NCBI GenBank assembly: GCA_009760855.2
Contig: WPIO01000006.1
Coordinates: forward strand, 9,095,001 to 9,159,000
DNA from: Cristatella mucedo
Lineage: Eukaryota > Bryozoa > Phylactolaemata > Cristatellidae
Length of the DNA: 64,000 bases
Reading direction: 5' to 3'
Part shown: positions 54,836 through 64,000 of the stretch, piece by piece
Numbering within the stretch: position 1 is the stretch's first letter
How the letters are laid out: every line of letters starts with the position of its first letter
The notes under the pieces: generated by a model
Database searches by the model: none
Seen by the model: only the letters and a program-made list of their open reading frames with translations
What the model was told of the DNA's origin: nothing
Program-made: the position numbers and the translations under genes

Positions 54836-56912
54836 GAACTTGTTTGGGCACCTAGGGGCTCCTCAAAGTTCAATGATTTGTTTTATCTCTGAAGATAGCA
54901 TAGCTGTCCAGAAATTGGGCGACAACCAACCGAGGAGCAGCATTCCAATGTTCGCCATACTTCATTTGTGCCACACCCGCTACTCTTTAAGTATGCAAGC
55001 CTGAGCCAGGAGCAATGACTAACGCCGGGACCTTCATTGATAACCTTAGCATATACATGCACTACGGCGGACGACTAGTATTTGTCTTAGCAATTGCTGG
55101 CACTAGTAATCTTTTTAAATGAAACCCTAAATAAACCCTAAAATACGCATACAGTCATCGGAGCTTTCAAGGATCACTAAAGCTTCAACGTACACGTATT
55201 TGTGTGTCGAATCTTACTTGCACAAATTCTTGTAGAATTACTTCTTGTAGAATAACGTTCCGGCTATCCAAAAGGCTCCTATCCACAGCCGCTCACACTA
55301 CGATTATAAGGTGGATATTTATAACCTGAATTGGCAGTGCTGTTGCCGGTAGAGCACATGGAAAAGTTGGGAGACTTCCATTCAATGCACGCACATACTA
55401 CGGGACTCTGACCTGCCAGCATAGCTACTTAGCTTCTTTATGGCTAAAAGCGATATACGATAGATTGCCACGTTTTCTTCATGTACATCTGGAGTGTGCG
55501 ACCGCTCGCCCTCACAAATGTAATAACGGCCGCAAAGATGGAATCCAAGCCACATCCGTATCGAGTACTTCTTCTTCTTCTTCTGTCCTGAGAGCTTGAC
55601 CGGTCCCAGAGAAAAGGTTCAGGCTGGACTGATTCTAATGCATGATGCATGAAGCGGCAGAAAAGTCTGCTATTGGAATTGCTGCGCCTACAGCAGTACA
55701 TGGGGAGCAGACTTCCCGAGACCCAATACAAATCACTTGAGCGTCGTAGCGGAATCCCGGCGAGGGGAAACGGTCGTAAGTTTCTTTTCGTGCAAGTAGT
55801 CTCTGATTGCCAACATGTAATTAGTTCTTCACAGATGGACGAACCTGCATCAACAGAAACTGTTTAACAGTGGAGAGAAAATGGTGTCTGCTGCTCTGGC
55901 TAGCTACTCTGCCAGATTCCTGTTATATGAGCGGTGAAGATTTAGGCAAAGACCTCCGTATGAGCTTTTGTAATTACCAAGTGATTATATTCAGTATAGT
56001 GAGAGCCCAAATCCGTATTCATCTGATATCTCTGCATCTCAGGTATAGTTGCTGAAGGCCACTCTCCGTGCTAGTTTTTAAGCATGTAGTGCTGACCCTT
56101 ATGATGATGAGTATAAGGCACAAAATTTTAACGATTGGTAGCATCATAAGGGTTGACACTGTTTGTGCTATTCGTGCCGAATTCTTGGTCCTCTGTGCGC
56201 AATCTTGGCACGAGGGTGGTTGTGAGTCTTTCCTAGGCTACGCGAGTGAGGCCTGGGACGATGAGGCATTTAGTGGCACGCCTCCTTCGATAGCTGCTGT
56301 ACCGGCATCTCAGGTTCCAGTTGTTTCTCTGACGCTCCGGGCCCTGTGCGCTATTACTGCTAAGCATGGGTCGTGACTCGGGCAGAGGTCGAGTCTGCAT
56401 AAAAATCTCCGCGACAGCTTTATGTGTTCGCATTTAATTCGGAGTGCTCGATAAGTTCCGCTCAGAGGTTCGGCCGATATTTTTGCCGTTCGCGGAAGAC
56501 CACTAGTTGCACATAATAGACACATAAGCAAGCACAGGCGCTTGTAATCAGGTGCGGCAGCCAATGAACTGCGGCAGCCATTAATTGCAGGCGACAGGCA
56601 CGAGGCTCGAGCTTTCCTTGCCTTTTCCTCCTCGAGAGCTGACGTCCAAGTGCAGCTGGATAAGCGAACGCGTACGCGCATGCGCTCTTGATCCCTAGAC
56701 CGGCAGTGTGGGCTCGTCTTCGCGTTGCCACGATCTGGATTCCCTCTTTCATAATCCACCACCGGACTTGAGACGGCCTGGTTCAGAGAAGCGTGTACGC
56801 GGTCACTCGGCCGGCGGGCACGTTGGCAGAAGGTCTAGGGTCGGGAGTTGGTTGCTGCAACGGCTAGCTAAGCAACTGATTCACATGCGTGGGAGCTTAG
56901 TGCCAAAGCCTT
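54836..56912. other. unassigned region
   Basis: No supported gene. ORFs of up to 150 codons near 56.3-56.8 kb overlap on both strands and have no recognisable motifs. A short TTC repeat sits at 55,568-55,582. Confidence 0.4.
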
Positions 56913-56913
56913 C

Positions 56914-56954
<41 letters not shown>

Positions 56955-57066
56955 TCACTTGATAAAGTGCCCTCAGAGAACTTAATCTCTCTCTAGGTGC
57001 TTTACATTTGCTGTAAAGTGAAATGCAATTGAATGGTAAGTAAAATCATGCTTGAAAAACAAAATC
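56914..57066 (-). repeat. LINE-A 3' terminus with (TAA)n tail
   Basis: (TAA)n at 56,914-56,954, then the terminal block and the start of the 3' UTR, ending abruptly at about 57,066. Confidence 0.85.
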
Positions 57067-58150
57067 GAATCCGGCTGAAATGGCGGGGCCGCGTTGCCTC
57101 AGACTAAGCTTTTAGGCCCCTTGAATTACAAAAGGAGCTCAATTTACCACTTAATGTCAAGAATATCCCTTGCTTTTTTAAATTGCACATAGACCATGGT
57201 GAGAAAGCTAATAAAATCAACTATTCTCGCAAATTAACATATAGATTTGAGAAAACAACATTTTAGTGTTGTACTTTGTTCGCAATAAAACTTTTGTACC
57301 CAAAATCTGTTGGGTAGTGTATACTATTATTATTATTATTATTATTATTCTAATCGTAACCGATAGACTGTACAGCTGACGGCTGGAGAGAGCAGTCATT
57401 TCAAAAATACAAATATTCTGTGGAAAAATCTATATAAAATGGGAGCTGCATAATGCCGGAAGATATCGTTGTTAGTGCCATCCACCATACTCCGAATTTT
57501 TGAAAAATTAACCAATATCAATGTGTGAAGCATTACAAGCACATGTGGAATTTCTAGAATCTTCAAGTGAGCTATCAAAATGGAATGAAATTCCTTCTAT
57601 CTCGTAATTAGCCATCAGTTTAACATCTGTATGCTGTCAACCATTCAAGAATGCGCTCGTTTATGCTACAGAATGTAAGTGTTCATGCTCATGCGCTCAT
57701 ACGAAAAAAATTACTTTAGGCTGATGTTGCTACACGGCTAATTATATCCTATTGGGTCTTACCATAGGTTTGAGGCGCTCTCACTTTGAGACCCAGGTCA
57801 CAGGCTTAAGTCCTGCTGCAGCCAAAATTTAGTTTCCAGTTACAGTGGAATAGTAGCAGCTAAGGTTCTTCTTTATCTGGATTTATGTACACAAAGCTGT
57901 TGAATTAGCTGACATTCACTAATTGTAGGTGCGAATGCACAGGCTTATTCTTTTCCAGCATCTTAGTTATAGTGCCTTTGAATTGTAGATCGTGATATAT
58001 AATGTACTGCCGTTATAAAAACGTTGCCTGCCGCAATAACATGATCGTCGTCAACATGGCAGCAGAACGCCGTCCAGAAGCATCGACTACCCAGCCAAGC
58101 AGAGCTTACAGTGCTAGTACGTTCTCTCCATCTCTCTTGCGACCTGTCTC
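57067..58150. other. unassigned region
   Basis: AT-richer sequence with a short (ATT)n run at about 57,323-57,349 and a possible very degraded tRNA-like stretch near 57,770-57,830. Nothing else is recognised. Confidence 0.4.
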
Positions 58151-58159
58151 TTATTCTCT

Positions 58160-58312
58160 GCTGCGCTGGTTTGCCCCAGTTGTTAAGGTGCTCGCCTCGA
58201 CCTAAGGTCAAGATGAATGTTTTTGGTGACCGAGGTCATGGGCTCAAACCCCGAGGCATATGCGATGCGCCAGAACAGAGATTATGTTCTCTTGCAGCGC
58301 TATAAAAATGCA
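58160..58312 (+). repeat. tRNA-derived SINE with LINE-A-like tail
   Basis: A box around CAGTTGTTAAGGTGCTCGCC, B box GGGCTCAAACCCC (58,240-58,252), then GAGGCATATG...AGAGATTATGTTCTCTTGCAGCGCTATAAA, which resembles the LINE-A terminus. Same family as 31.7 and 59.6 kb. Confidence 0.7.
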
Positions 58313-58859
58313 TTACATTTTCTTTCGAACGGGTTTTCAAGTTATAAGGAGAAGCTAGCAACTCCGTGAGTTCATGCGAAACCCGCGAATACCAATAGCT
58401 GTGATCGCCTCAGACATTTTTTTCTGCGATTGTGGTACGAGTAAGCATTATTTGCAGAGAGTAAATTTTTATTTTATAAACCTTGTGTCTGCGACATTTA
58501 TGGGATCGGTATACTTGATTGAGCAGTTTGAAGCAATAGCTGTTCCCTTGCTCACAAAACACCACTTTCTTCGGGAAAAGATGTACCAGACTCGCGTGTT
58601 GCAAATTAAGCCGATGTAATTTAAGCACAGCTGTACGTGAAAGGTCACATGAAGTTCGATGATAGTACGGCTTGCTCTGCATGTGATGCACGGAGTTATA
58701 AGAAGCGGTGCGAAGGCGAGTCTATTATTTAAGCTGCCTTATGACTTTCTTTGCCTCGGCCACGACTTTATCGCCTCAGCCAAGGTCAAAGAATCTCATT
58801 AGATTGATCAAAATCAAAAAAATTGTAGGTTTGTAAAACCTTAAGTGTTTCTATCCCAG

Positions 58860-59005
58860 TTTGAACCTTCAAAAGTCAAACGGTGTTACGGTCTTGCGCA
58901 GCGCCAAGGTTATCCCAAATTACGTGCAGCTTCTGAATTGTATGTAAATTCTATGGAATCTACATCTGTCTTAGAAGCACTGTTGGAAGCGGCAGCGTCT
59001 AATGA
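58860..59005 (+). CDS. possible host exon, BTB/BACK-like
   Basis: A good acceptor (GTGTTTCTATCCCAG, ending 58,859) precedes an in-phase frame with LAQRQGYPKLRAASELYV and STSVLEALLEAAASND. The spacing of hydrophobic residues resembles the end of BTB/BACK-type helical repeats. The frame runs into a LINE-A terminus at about 59,005. No splice donor is obvious. Confidence 0.25.
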
Positions 59006-59072
59006 TAATATAATGATGCATTTGTGATAGCGCCCTCAGAGAAATCAATATCTCTCTAGGCATATGTATTCG
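59005..59072 (-). repeat. LINE-A 3' terminus
   Basis: TAATGATAATATAATGATGCATTTGTG-type tail, then ATAGCGCCCTCAGAGAAATC and CTCTCTAGGCATATG. It is truncated after about 60 bases. Confidence 0.7.
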
Positions 59073-59499
59073 ATCAGGCGAGAAGCAGAAAGTGTGTATT
59101 GATTCTAATATCTTGGCCAATTCCAGAAGTCGTGTGTCCTAAGCCTTAAGACTCGGTTCACTTTTGTGGTAATTCAAGAGCGTCAAGTTCTATTATGTAC
59201 TGTTTCTCACCTCCAGTGCGCCTCCACCACCACTGACAGCTCCTCGGCTTACGGTATGCTTGCCATTCTTTACAGTAAACTGAAATACCAAGATCAAACG
59301 TTCAGTGAATGAGGAGCGAGTGTCCAGAAATCGCATCTGGCTTCTGTAACTATCTCGATTGACTCAGTATCTGTTTTAATCTCAAGCGAATGGAAAATCT
59401 TTTCCCATCAGCTTTCCCGTTGCCTCAAGGGACTTGCGATTATTATTCCTGTGTGCCTTGAAAGCCAATCTGTGCACATTACTAGCCAGGTGCATGTTA

Positions 59500-59762
<263 letters not shown>

Positions 59763-60299
59763 CTAATTATCGGTGGCCTTTTCTGTCTTCTTATGGACTT
59801 TTGTATGCTATCTAAGCATGATGCCTAATTTTTATTTGTGATATCAATACAAATGTCATAACTCTTTGACCGCTTCTCTTATAGATCTGTGTAAAGCATC
59901 TTAGTATTCTGTCGGCTAATTATGCTGATATGCTGGACAAGAGCTAGCGGCTTAAGAAAGAGAAAGTCCAAGTAAAGAATCAAATTATATGTTCTATTTT
60001 CTTTTGATTTCTCAACAGTTCATACACTTTGTTAGCTATGCTGTGTGATCCTTTGGATAACGTCTTAGATGTTAGCCCCATCGATGGTCACTGAGGTTCC
60101 AAAACCTTCTTTTATACACATGCTGCTCCAAATACATAGCCTGAACGAAAGTTGCAAGCAGAGAGATTCAGGAACTTCTGTGGCTGGTTGGTCATGTAGG
60201 TACTTCCGGTCCTACCTAGTTCACGATGACTGATCACAATCAGCTCAATGCCACTTCGCCTTGTACCGTGTTGAGCGGCAATTACGGGCCGATATATCA

Positions 60300-60695
60300 T
60301 TGGTATTCAGTCGGTAATGAGATCCAGCCTTAACTAGAGGGACGGTTTCCATTTGATTTGAAATTTGGTTGGCGGCTTAGCTATATTATTTAAATCAGAA
60401 TATCGGGCAGTACAGATTGAAATCTGACAAGACAGCATGTCTCATAGGTAGACCGAAGCTAGAAAATGAAAGGATCTTAAAGTGAGTGTCAGAACCTTGA
60501 AGCTGAGACGATGATTGATATTTGTAACAGGTTGGTGCAGGCCATTGAGAAATAATGCAATGTGCAGTTACAGCGTTAGAGATGGGAAAGCCTGGCTGCA
60601 GAATCTCTAGAACCAATTTTAACCTCCGTGGCGCACAGGTGGAAACGCATGCTAATATCTGACCACAGACTCTAATAGACATGTCACTAATTCGC
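60300..60695 (-). repeat. LINE-A RT C-terminal fragment, very degraded
   Basis: Aligns by eye with 4,490-4,870 (AAATCAGAATATCGGGCAGTAC; CTTAAAGTGAGTGTCAGAACCTTGAAG). No open frame. Confidence 0.55.
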
Positions 60696-60804
60696 GGTAC
60701 GGGTTTGCTCTAGTATAATTACAAAAGCTGGCGAAATTTTTCGCTGCTGTTCATTGCTTAAAGTAAACAGGATGTATTAAACAGAGCATTCGCCTGTTAA
60801 GTCA

Positions 60805-61830
60805 TCTTTGGAGTCCCTCAATCCTTCCCTGGTCATTTCCTGTTTATCTATTTATATTCAATCTCTGGAAAAAGTTATGCAGGTCCATGGAATAGGATAT
60901 CACTTTTGTGCTGACGATACTTACTTGTATATGTTATTCAAATCATCAAAATCTCCAGCAGCAACAGATAAACTGAATGCTTGCCTGGCCGGTATTCGAT
61001 CCTGAATGTCGGAAATTTCTTGTATCTAAACGACGATAAAACTAAACTGGTTGATAGCTTTTTGTAAAAGATTGCTCCACAGCTAGGCACCACGTCAGAT
61101 CTCTACCTAAGACTGGGAACTGTCTTTCACGGTGGCTTTCAGAAAGTTTAACTAAGTCATTACTTCTGTCTCGGCTAGATTATCGTAATTCCATTTTGTC
61201 TGGGTTACAAAAAAGCCACTAAGCCAGCTGGCAATTAATACAACTGCAAGGCTATTTTACAAATCTCAGAGGTTTAACCACGTTTCTGTTTTGTTGAAAT
61301 AACTTGGATGGCTCTCGGTTGATCAATGAATACAGAGAAAAGTCTTACGCTGACTCACAAGGCGCGCCGTGGCTTGGCTTCACCATACCTAGCTGAACTG
61401 TTGCACCAGTTTCAGCCTCCTCGCGCCCTCAAGTCCTGTATGAAAATGAATGAGCTGCTCTACTCCTCCGCTTAAAGACCTTTGGCGACAAAAGCTTTAG
61501 CTCTGAGGTCCTAGCCTGTGGAACTCACTTCCACGACTCTTACGCAATGACATCTACTCTCCAGCTGCCGACTATGGCAAATTCCTTTTCAGCAGTCCTA
61601 AACTGCTGCTTCCATGCTATTCAATACCTCAACTGCTCTCCTGACTCAGCTATGCTTCCCACTTTCTCTTGATTGTGTGAGATGAAGTCTTTTGGCTATT
61701 GAATGCATACCGAAAGCCGCTTAAGCTGTGTGTGTGCTATACAAAGCTTTCCTATGTAACACTATCATAGTCTTTGTGGCTTTTGGAGCTACTGAAGGAG
61801 ATACATTGTTTTACATTTCATCAGCCGATT
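60805..61830 (+). repeat. LINE-B copy, degraded
   Basis: Plus-strand LINE-B from the YxFCADDTYLYM segment (ADD box, 60,880-60,940) through the thumb to the 3' end (CTCTGAGGTCCTAGCCTGTGGAACTC; TGTAACACTATCATAGTC; tail ACATTGTTTTACATT). Stops and frameshifts occur throughout. Confidence 0.75.
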
Positions 61831-61919
61831 TTTAATTTAGTGAAGGATTACCTTCGAACAAAGCACCCAAATTTTGTGCTGGCACAACATGACAGATCTC
61901 AACTATGCCTAATTTTTGA

Positions 61920-62600
61920 GTAGGCCTTTAATTTCTGAGTAATACTAGATTTAAAACCAAGTTAGCTGTATCGTGAATTTTAATCATTTGAAAAGATTTG
62001 CTGGCTTCCCAGTGCCAACGCCATTAATATATGTTGTATGATAGCTGAGGAAGTTCGACTTACAGGAATAGATTGAAGCATAGGTGCAGCTGTGTAAATC
62101 ATAGTAAAATATGAAAGCCTAGATAGTACTTGATGACAACATTGGAAAAATTTTTAATTTAATTGGAAATAGTAATAATTGTAAGAGGAAGTAAACCAAT
62201 CGCGTGTTCAGGGGTGATCCAATATTAAATAGGCTTCGGGGATGACTGATACTTGGGGTCAGTGCTTTCAAATTGCCAGCGAAAATAGGACATATTGCAC
62301 TTCATTGCAGCCCTTGTTATTCTCAAACGATGGCTTTACGTGCTATAGATGCTCTTTATGATCAGCGCTGTCGAGCGATTCGGGAGAGATTTTCAAAATA
62401 GTAGAGACGATACCTAGTTCAGTAGTCCTAAGAGGGTTTATGTGCACCAGCGACAGTGCTGACTGGTTTGGAGTCATCAGCTCTAACACTTGATTGGAAC
62501 TTACTTTCTAGGTTTGAAGTTTTTATTTTAAAATGTAGCCACCCTTTACCAATAGTCATTCGACTGTCTTCGATAGTAACGGCTTTTAGTGTGCATTGTA
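61920..62600 (-). repeat. LINE-A RT fragment, very degraded
   Basis: Segments align with 5,080-5,740 of the first copy, for example GATTTGCTGGCTTCCCAGTG with the block before the KLN(D)DDKT motif. No open frame. Confidence 0.5.
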
Positions 62601-63190
62601 AAGAATGGAATGTTTAAAATATTTCAGTCTGGATTCCAGCTACACTATTCCACTAAGACTGTTTTCTTCCATATAACCAACGAAATACTATGCCGTAGTG
62701 ATGACGGAAATATCACTGCTCTAGCACTGCTTGATCTATCAGCTGTATTTGACATCTTAGATATAATTTGATCACGATATCGTACTTTAAAATTATTGAG
62801 AACAACGATCGGCCGAGCTAGCATACGAGGCATTAACTTGGTTCTAATCGTACTTATCCGATCATGTTCAATCTGCAATGTTTGTTGGTCACGTCTCATC
62901 CAGCAGACAGGTCACCTTTGGAGTCCAGCAAGGAGCTCCGTCTCGGGCCTTTGCTGGGATCCATTAATATTGAGCCTCTGAGAATAGTGATTCTGGTCGA
63001 TGGGATCGGCTATCCCTTGTATGCTGATGATACTAAACTGTATTTGTCATTTAAACCGTCGAAATCTGCTGCAGTGACTGATAAACTGAATGTTTGCCCT
63101 GCAGTAATTAAATTCTGGAAGTCTAGAAATCTCCTCCAACTAAATAACTATAAAAATTAAACTGCTACTCATAGGATACCCAAGCGTCTG
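62600..63190 (+). repeat. LINE-B RT fragment
   Basis: Plus-strand RT beginning HYSTKTVFFHI and DGNITALALLDLSAVFDIL, then the SVSGLCWDPL (GVPQGSVLGPLLF) region and the YPLYADDTKLYLSFKPS box (about 63,008-63,060). Several frameshifts. Its left end is a different breakpoint from the copy at 1.8 kb. Confidence 0.75.
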
Positions 63191-63221
63191 GCTGGACCAA
63201 GAGACTTTGCCCTTATAACAG

Positions 63222-63262
63222 ATGATGCGCTTTATCAAGTGAATTCTTATTATTATTATTAT
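63222..63262 (+). repeat. LINE-A terminal stub
   Basis: GCGCTTTATCAAGTGAATTC followed by (TTA)n; only the last bases of LINE-A. Confidence 0.6.
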
Positions 63263-63324
63263 GCTTTTGTGCGACAGTCACAGTTTGCTCAGAGTTTAAA
63301 CTTCATTTTTGATAACTGCCTAAA

Positions 63325-63600
63325 TGGGTCAGGGTAAGAACTGTATTCTGTATTCGCCGATCAACAGAGCTCGCCATCGGAGCTCATTCAGTAAAGGTGA
63401 TGCCTGCTAAACCTCTAGGATTCGTTAACTGGCCAGGCAGCCTTATTCATCACCAGCTGCCATTACGTAGTGGCTACTTTGGTACCCAAGCCACAACGTA
63501 ACTGCCAGGCAGAAACGTTCAGGTTAGGCAGAATCAGGGAGCTAGTAAGATTTTTAGCAGGCCACCGCGGTTGACAGTCGGTGATCGAAATGGTGGCCAG
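63325..63600 (-). repeat. LINE-B fragment, degraded
   Basis: Aligns by eye with 845-1,100 of the first copy (GGGTCAGGGTAAGAACTGTATTCTGTATTC; AGAGCTCGCC). Opposite orientation to its neighbours. Confidence 0.55.
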
Positions 63601-63639
63601 CGGTTCTTGGCATTCTTGTTAGTGAAACTTTAAAAACTT

Positions 63640-64000
63640 ACGCAGCCATGGCTTGGCTCCTTCCTACCTGCTGCACCAGTTGCAGCCTCCTCAAGCCCCC
63701 ATATACTCTAAGAGCGATGACTTAGCTGCTCCGTTCTTAAGCTTCAAGACTGTTGTCAGCAGAGATGTTCGCTCTGCATATCCAAGACTGAGGAACTCGC
63801 TTCCACAATTTGCACGAAACGATATATTCTCTCCTGCTGCTGACTGTGGCACATCCTTTCAACCCTTCCTCCTGAGCTGCTACTTCCATGGCTCTCACTT
63901 CCTCTACTGCGCTGCTGTCTCAGCCATGTTGCCGAGTTTCTCTTTATTGGGTGAGACGACTTCCGCTGGATACGGCATGCGTACCGAAAGCCTCTTTGGC
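63640..64000 (+). repeat. LINE-B 3' region, running off the window
   Basis: Plus-strand end of the LINE-B ORF (CATGGCTTGGCTCC; CACCAGTTGCAGCC; CACTTCCTCTACTGCGCTG; GCATGCGTACCGAAAGCC), cut by the window edge before the tail. Confidence 0.7.

Overview
The window is animal nuclear DNA. It holds the first coding exon of an organic anion transporter (SLCO/OATP family, so far known only from animals), a C2H2 zinc-finger exon with TGEKP-type linkers, a GTF2IRD2/ZBED-type hAT transposon, APE-type LINEs, tRNA-derived SINEs and long dinucleotide microsatellites. The repeats and the invertebrate-type virus relative described below suggest an invertebrate, but the species cannot be read from the sequence.

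Layout. 0.1-10.3 kb is mostly two LINE families. LINE-A has a (TAA)n tail and LINE-B a TACATTACA-type tail; both are CR1/L2-like non-LTR elements and most copies are broken. 10.6-12.3 kb holds a (CT)n tract, the OATP exon on the minus strand and its GC-rich upstream region. 13.2-15.9 kb has an (AG)n tract and inverted LINE-B pieces. 16.35-16.52 kb is a pair of imperfect hairpins.

16.7-33.78 kb is the main discovery: a strongly AT-rich, about 17-kb endogenous virus-like element of the Polinton/adintovirus type. It carries a protein-primed family B DNA polymerase, an HNH endonuclease, a phospholipase-A2-like virion protein, an adenovirus-type cysteine protease, an A32-like packaging ATPase (C-terminal part), a penton-like protein with an internal repeat, a pVI-like small protein, a double-jelly-roll major capsid protein, a YqaJ-like exonuclease, two phage-fibre-like proteins and about ten small unknown genes. 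No integrase or terminal inverted repeats were found. A TATATAG-like motif sits just upstream of most starts. The genes carry many in-frame stops, mostly TAA/TAG where Gln would fit and TGA where Trp would fit, plus several single-base frameshifts. A solo LTR with a 5-bp target duplication sits inside the polymerase gene, a SINE inside the capsid gene and a LINE-A copy ends inside the exonuclease gene. The element is therefore an old resident of the host genome and not a contaminant.

33.8-36.7 kb is nested LINE sequence. 36.9-42.3 kb has almost nothing I can name. 42.6-43.1 kb has (AC)n and (TA)n tracts. 43.2-44.3 kb is the zinc-finger exon, with a 2.6-kb hAT element (44,371-46,959) just upstream in what looks like its intron. 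47-54.8 kb is again LINE-A and LINE-B, including the most complete LINE-A (51.2-54.8 kb). 54.9-59.5 kb is largely unassigned, with a SINE and one exon-like ORF. 59.5-64 kb has a long (TA)n tract, a SINE and degraded LINE copies on both strands.

Host coding content is small (one transporter exon, one zinc-finger exon and two weak exon candidates). The rest is a layered record of retroelement, DNA transposon and viral insertions.
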